A program made the translations under genes and the position numbers. A DNA stretch of 64,000 nucleotides from Rhipicephalus microplus (Eukaryota > Arthropoda > Arachnida > Ixodida > Ixodidae). Below, piece after piece: positions 52,365 through 64,000 of the stretch (its first letter is position 1; every line of letters begins with the position of its first letter). Location: contig NC_134710.1 in assembly GCF_043290135.1 (NCBI RefSeq), forward strand, positions 257,933,592 to 257,997,591, read 5' to 3'. Below the pieces are notes generated by a model, which was not told the DNA's origin, did no database searches, and worked only from the letters and a program-made list of their open reading frames with translations.

Positions 52365-52917
52365 TAGTCTTGCGTCTGGAGAGAGTGAAAAAAACGTTTA
52401 TTGGATGTTCTGCGTGAGAAAATTGGTGTATTGTATTCTGGAGGCGCTGCGTTAGAGTGTCTCGATCCGTGCAGCGACAGGTAACGAGCGCATCGAGGCA
52501 CGTCAGACACGAGCGCTATGTGGCAGTTATCTCCGAAAACGAAGGAAGGCGTGCGCGCCTGTCTCGGAGGCGATAAGGTGTAGAACGCAAAGAGACGGGA
52601 AGATGCCACCACCGTGTCGTCTTGGCAAAGCGTTGGAAACACTTGCCTTTTTGAGCATCGCGTTGCATTGTCAGCGCAGCGTGATAAATGCTATGGTCTA
52701 TACAATTACTTATGTATGCCTTCTCTAGTATAAAGACACACATACAAAATATTGACGTGTAGTTATAGGGCCTTAGAGGTAAGTTATAATTGCTCTTTAA
52801 TTGACAATCGCACAAGTATCAACGCTGAAACTTGAGCAATATTGGTGGGCGCTGCGGATGGAGTTGGCCGTTTCGGGTATCGTTTGAGGCCGTTTGGGTT
52901 ATCGTTATGGCGGACAG

Positions 52918-52970
<53 letters not shown>

Positions 52971-53018
52971 AAGACCAAACTTTTTGCGTTGAAGAACCCG
53001 AAGAAAGACTATTGTCTT
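52358..53018. mobile_element. 661-bp TIR element (MITE-like) nested in the LINE
   Basis: 14-bp perfect terminal inverted repeats AAGACAATAGTCTT (52358-52371) and AAGACTATTGTCTT (53005-53018). The interior has no transposase and carries a (CAGA)n run near its right end. It separates LINE RT from RNase H, so it is an insertion. I could not settle a target duplication. Confidence 0.6.
52912..52970. repeat. (CAGA)n microsatellite
   Basis: GACA/CAGA tetranucleotide run inside the TIR element, with one CGGA variant. Confidence 0.92.
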
Positions 53019-53167
53019 TAATAATGTTCTTGTTGAAGTGCCGCCACATAAGCTCGCAAGGCGTCACCAATTCGCCCATTTTTGAATAAGTTTTTCACAA
53101 ACTAGATGAACATAATATTTTGCGACAAGCCGAGGAAGTGGTGGCTGTGGTCATGGATGCGAAGAAC

Positions 53168-53872
53168 TTAAATGGGTGGTTCTCTTGCTTCTGCGAAGAC
53201 GAGGCCACTGTGAGTTGAGCGTGGTAAGTTCAGGCAAATTCGAAGACTGCGGGCTACGATATTGTTTAGCTTACGTTGATTTTTCTGAGACATACTTTGC
53301 ATCACTAGCAATGTATATGCGATGGCTTGTCGAATGAGAGCTCTATGTACCTTCTGAAGTGATTCTGATGTCCCACCCCATTTGGTTCCTGTAATACATC
53401 GGAGAATACTCAGTGCCAGGTTAACACGCTCTTCAACGTTGGAGATAAGAGGTACCCAGGTTAGCATGCAGTCCAATGTTATGCCAAAGAAATGATGCTT
53501 CCGCACAACAGGTACTACAGTGTGGTTGACCGAGACACTGAGTTCATCGTGACGTCTTCTGGTAAAAGTTAACACTGCAGGTTTCTCTGCTGAAACGTCG
53601 ATGCCACATTCTGTCAGAAGGCGCACAGTTATATGTATGCCTTCCTGAAGCAAATACTGCACTTCCCGGCATTTATGTCTTGGCGACCAGATGAAAATAT
53701 CATCTGCGTACATTGAAATATGTACTGATGATGGTAAAAGAGTGGGTAGTCGGCGAATCGCAATATTAAACAGTATAGGGCTTAATACACTTTCTTGAGG
53801 TACTCCTACTTTGAGTCCTCGTGGTGTGCCGCTGCCCGTGCCTTTCGCCATGAATACAGTTCGACCAGTCAA
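53168..53872 (-). pseudogene. I-like LINE reverse transcriptase, best preserved part
   Basis: 234 open codons. Motif B reads GVPQESVLSPILFN (Gly to Glu change) and motif C is intact at MYADDIFIWS. LTFTRRRHDELS and FGITLDCMLTW are the thumb-side blocks. The frame is closed upstream by stops, so no full ORF2 remains. Confidence 0.88.
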
Positions 53873-54513
53873 ACAACCGGATATCTAACGAAGTAGGCGT
53901 CTCCTTAATTCCTAGACTATATAGTTAGTACAAAACATCTACGTGGCTAACTGTGTGAAAGGCACGCCTAAGGTCTAGGAAATCTGCGATTATCATTCTT
54001 CCGAATGTTGTATCGTGCTCCACAGTGACAAGGTTTAAAACACACTATAAATCACAGCGACGTCGACGAAAACCTGACGATTCCTGGGGAAATCCTTCAC
54101 TGGCTTCTATACCCTTTGCAGTCACTGCTGCACCATTTTCTTCATGACTTTGTTGAAGCAGTTGATTAAGTTTACTTGTCGAAAGAATGACAGCACATTT
54201 GCCGGCTTACCAGGTTTAAAACTTGGAACTACTTTTGCGACCTTCCAGGAAAGTGGCACCAACGCACTTTTCTAACTGTAACTATATATGCCAAAGAGTG
54301 CCTTACTTTCTGAAGGTCCGAGGTTACACAGCATGCTGTAAGTTATATTTGGGCCTGGGAAAGTTTTTTCCAGTCATTACGTAAGGCAGTTCAGCCAGAT
54401 TCAATTTACATCCGGGTGTGAGTGCTCGTCCATAAGTGCATCTCTGATTTGTCGCTTTAAAGCATGCTCTTTTGAAATGAACAGGTTGTGGACACTGCCT
54501 CAGCTGGTAGTGT

Positions 54514-54727
54514 TGTAGCGCCACGCTAGATTTGGCCAGCTGGCCGCGCCAAAGAAGAAGCGAGCCACTTGGCTTGTGATGCGTGAGCCACGAGGAATTT
54601 CAGAACGGCCTAGCTTCGGAACCTGGCTGGACGCTGCAGCAGTGACTCCGTCTACGCCTGCGTCCCGAATAAAGCTGTGACTTCGGCACGGGATCATCAC
54701 CGCTGTCTCGCCTCTCGTTCCTCAACA
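54514..54727 (+). mobile_element. Solo LTR, 214 bp
   Basis: Begins TGTAGCGCC, ends CTCAACA, contains AATAAAG near 54669 and is flanked by a GTGT duplication (54510-54513 and 54728-54731). GC-rich compared with the LINE it interrupts. It is unlike the 407-bp gypsy LTR, so it belongs to a different family. Confidence 0.65.
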
Positions 54728-55720
54728 GTGTTAACAAAGCGCAAAATTGGTCAGCCATAATCTATTTCGCCGAATTCTTTTCCAATACTATCGCCCGGAA
54801 AGGACGACTGTGAGTTACTGGTAGTTTTAGTCAGCGAAATAATTGTCATACTTTTGAGACTGATAAATAAGGGCTAAAAGATTAACAAAGCTTATCCATT
54901 TCCTCTGTGAGAGTTTATCAAGTTGTCTGCGCATCGCTGAGAAAAAATTTTGTGCCTCTCTACATTCGCCCACTCCACCAGTACGACAATCGCCGCTTGG
55001 ATCATCGGTAAATCGCGCGAAGTTTTTGGTATTCAGCTTCTATGCTTGTGCATCCTGTTGGAATCGGAAGGGTTTTGCTGCGAGATTCAATGTTGGTGAG
55101 CAGTGTACTGATGAACACTTCCGCGTCGCGACAGTTTTGTAAATTGTTTGAAATTATGTGCCTGAAGAATGGCTAATTTATGAGCTTTTTTAAGGATCCA
55201 TACTTTTTTTTAGGATTACAGAAGTTCATGAGGAGGTGGCATAATAATATTAGCCGATGGTAAACGCCATGTGACCCAATGTCCACTGTCTATTGTGATT
55301 CAGCTGCAATGTTCGTCGAGCAAAATGTCACGTCTAAACGTACACTATAAAATGGTCCGCGAAAAAGTGTGGGTAATCCATCATGTACGGTGAATGGATT
55401 GTAACGATTCATAATGCTCTCAATGAGTTTTCCTCGAGAATCGCAATACAGTTAACCCCAGAGAGTGTGTGAGCATTGAAGTCACTGTAGACTATACTTC
55501 GCCCCGACAGAGACGTTAAAAGATGCTAAAAGTTAGTAGTGATAACTGCCTTTCTTGATTCAATATAGACAGTCACTACGCCTTTTTGTTCGTTTGTTTT
55601 TGTGATTGTGCTTTATCTACAAGAGATATTTCACGTGTTGCCAGCGTTCAACATAGACCACGCCAGGAAGCTTAGCGATTGCTTTAGACTATTTTGGTAA
55701 AATTGCGCGCAAGGTGCCAG

Positions 55721-56409
55721 TGGCTAAACTTGTTCTGGAGCTAATGCAATCACCATTGATAACGCTGGTTAATGTTAGATCATTCATGTTTAACAGCCGA
55801 CGTGTTCCACCAACGATCAAATTTTCAATGACCGACAATTGTGTTCGCCACTTTTGTTGTTTTCTTGAAGAGAGAGCAAGGAGCAAGAAAAATGAAAGAA
55901 AAAAGACGTAGAAAGAGATAAAAAACAAAGGTGAAAGAAAGTCGACGGATGTGAAGAAAGATGAAAATGAAGATTAAATTATTCAGTTTTCACCAGGTTG
56001 TGGCACTTGCTTGCCAGCTCCGCTGTTTACTCAAATTTTATAGTCGTACGTGGAACTGGCTTTATAATTATTTTTTAATACGTAGGTTGTGACCGCCTCA
56101 CGTAGGGACCGAGGGATTACGAGTCACTAAAGGTAGCGCAATTTCAAATGCAATAAGACCAGCTGCACTTATACACCATTAACGAGATATTTTTTAATGA
56201 GATATAAGTTAACTATGTAATTAAGAAGATATAATTTTAATGACCTACACAACTTAAGTAGCTACCCACTTTCACATATCTCATCACCACTTCAATGTGA
56301 AGTGGCATCTAAGAGGCACATGAAAGCAGAAGAAGAGGAAGTTCGTCACGTTCACTCATTCTGTAGCGTACGTTGAGCCATTGTTCGTTAACAAGAGCAA
56401 GACCCAGCT
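55721..56409. other. Intergenic, possible promoter region of the right-hand gene
   Basis: A-rich 55860-55980, then AT-rich DNA to 56320. The 70 bp before the ATG at 56410 (CACTCATTCTGTAGCGTACG ...) could be 5' UTR. No TATA box. Confidence 0.35.
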
Positions 56410-63998
<7,589 letters not shown>

Positions 63999-64000
63999 TA

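Larger units (their letters stand above)
45050..55720 (-). mobile_element. I-like LINE ORF2, decayed, interrupted by several insertions
   Basis: Minus strand. Endonuclease block near 55480-55250 (HTLWG, DSRGKLIESI, LDVT-like region); RT at 54480-53168; RNase H at 52360-51650 (FTDES, then RFQWLESHVGVMGNEIVDK); C-terminal knuckle at 51540-51475 (CDHCDHVDASVEHI). The knuckle ends exactly at the gypsy insertion and resumes on its far side at 45417 (IILEC), then runs to a T-rich 3' end near 45050. Removing the gypsy element and one ATAT copy restores the reading line. A 661-bp TIR element and a solo LTR also sit inside. Confidence 0.82.

Overview
The window looks like nuclear DNA of a hard tick (Ixodidae), probably a metastriate such as Rhipicephalus, Dermacentor or Hyalomma. 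The main evidence is about fourteen copies or fragments of tRNA-headed SINEs of the tick Ruka type, together with RTE, CR1-like and I-like LINEs, a Ty3/gypsy LTR element, a Penelope-like element, a mariner relic and long AT-rich introns. Genus is inference; no species marker was seen.

Host genes. (1) Seven in-phase + strand exons between 944 and 37684 encode the C-terminal part, about 180 residues, of argininosuccinate synthase. The 5' exons lie left of the window. Introns reach 13.8 kb and 10.8 kb, and the last exon adds only eleven whole codons before the stop. (2) Inside its first intron a possible small antisense gene (exons 10758-10666 and 8904-8761) would encode a 78-residue protein of unknown function behind a GC-rich promoter-like stretch. 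(3) At the right end three phase-compatible + strand exons (56410-56700, 63357-63501, 63607-63998) suggest a Ser/Pro/Lys-rich protein I do not recognise.

Repeat layout, left to right: Ruka copies (0.4, 2.9, 5.4 kb); CR1-like LINE tail (4-4.8 kb); a hairpin-array element (4.8-5.06 kb, second copy 12.6-12.8 kb); a ~98-bp diverged tandem array (5.7-6.1 kb); an inverted pair of Penelope-like 3' ends (6.2-8.6 kb); CA-rich tract (11.8-12.1 kb); mariner relic (15.4-16.7 kb); dead RTE LINE, minus strand (16.8-19.75 kb); LINE C-terminus (21.9-22.2 kb); I-like LINE, minus strand, with ORF1 and ORF2 and a nested Ruka (30.3-34.9 kb); two paralogous TIR elements carrying tRNA-like modules (38.2-38.8 and 39.7-40.5 kb); a second minus-strand I-like LINE (45.05-55.7 kb) split by a 6-kb gypsy element with 99% identical LTRs, by a TIR element and by a solo LTR, and with a Ruka copy at or just beyond its 3' edge; then Ruka, RTE and CR1-like fragments in the intron of the last gene.

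No microbial operon, CRISPR array or intact autonomous transposon is present. The observations most worth checking are a 33-nt tRNA-Ser 5'-end fragment with a 13-bp flanking direct repeat inside the gypsy RNase H, a 34-nt inverted duplication in its gag, a 26-nt Ruka 3' end inserted with a 16-bp target duplication in only one of two paralogous elements, and the inverted Penelope pair in which one copy lacks the GIY-YIG segment.
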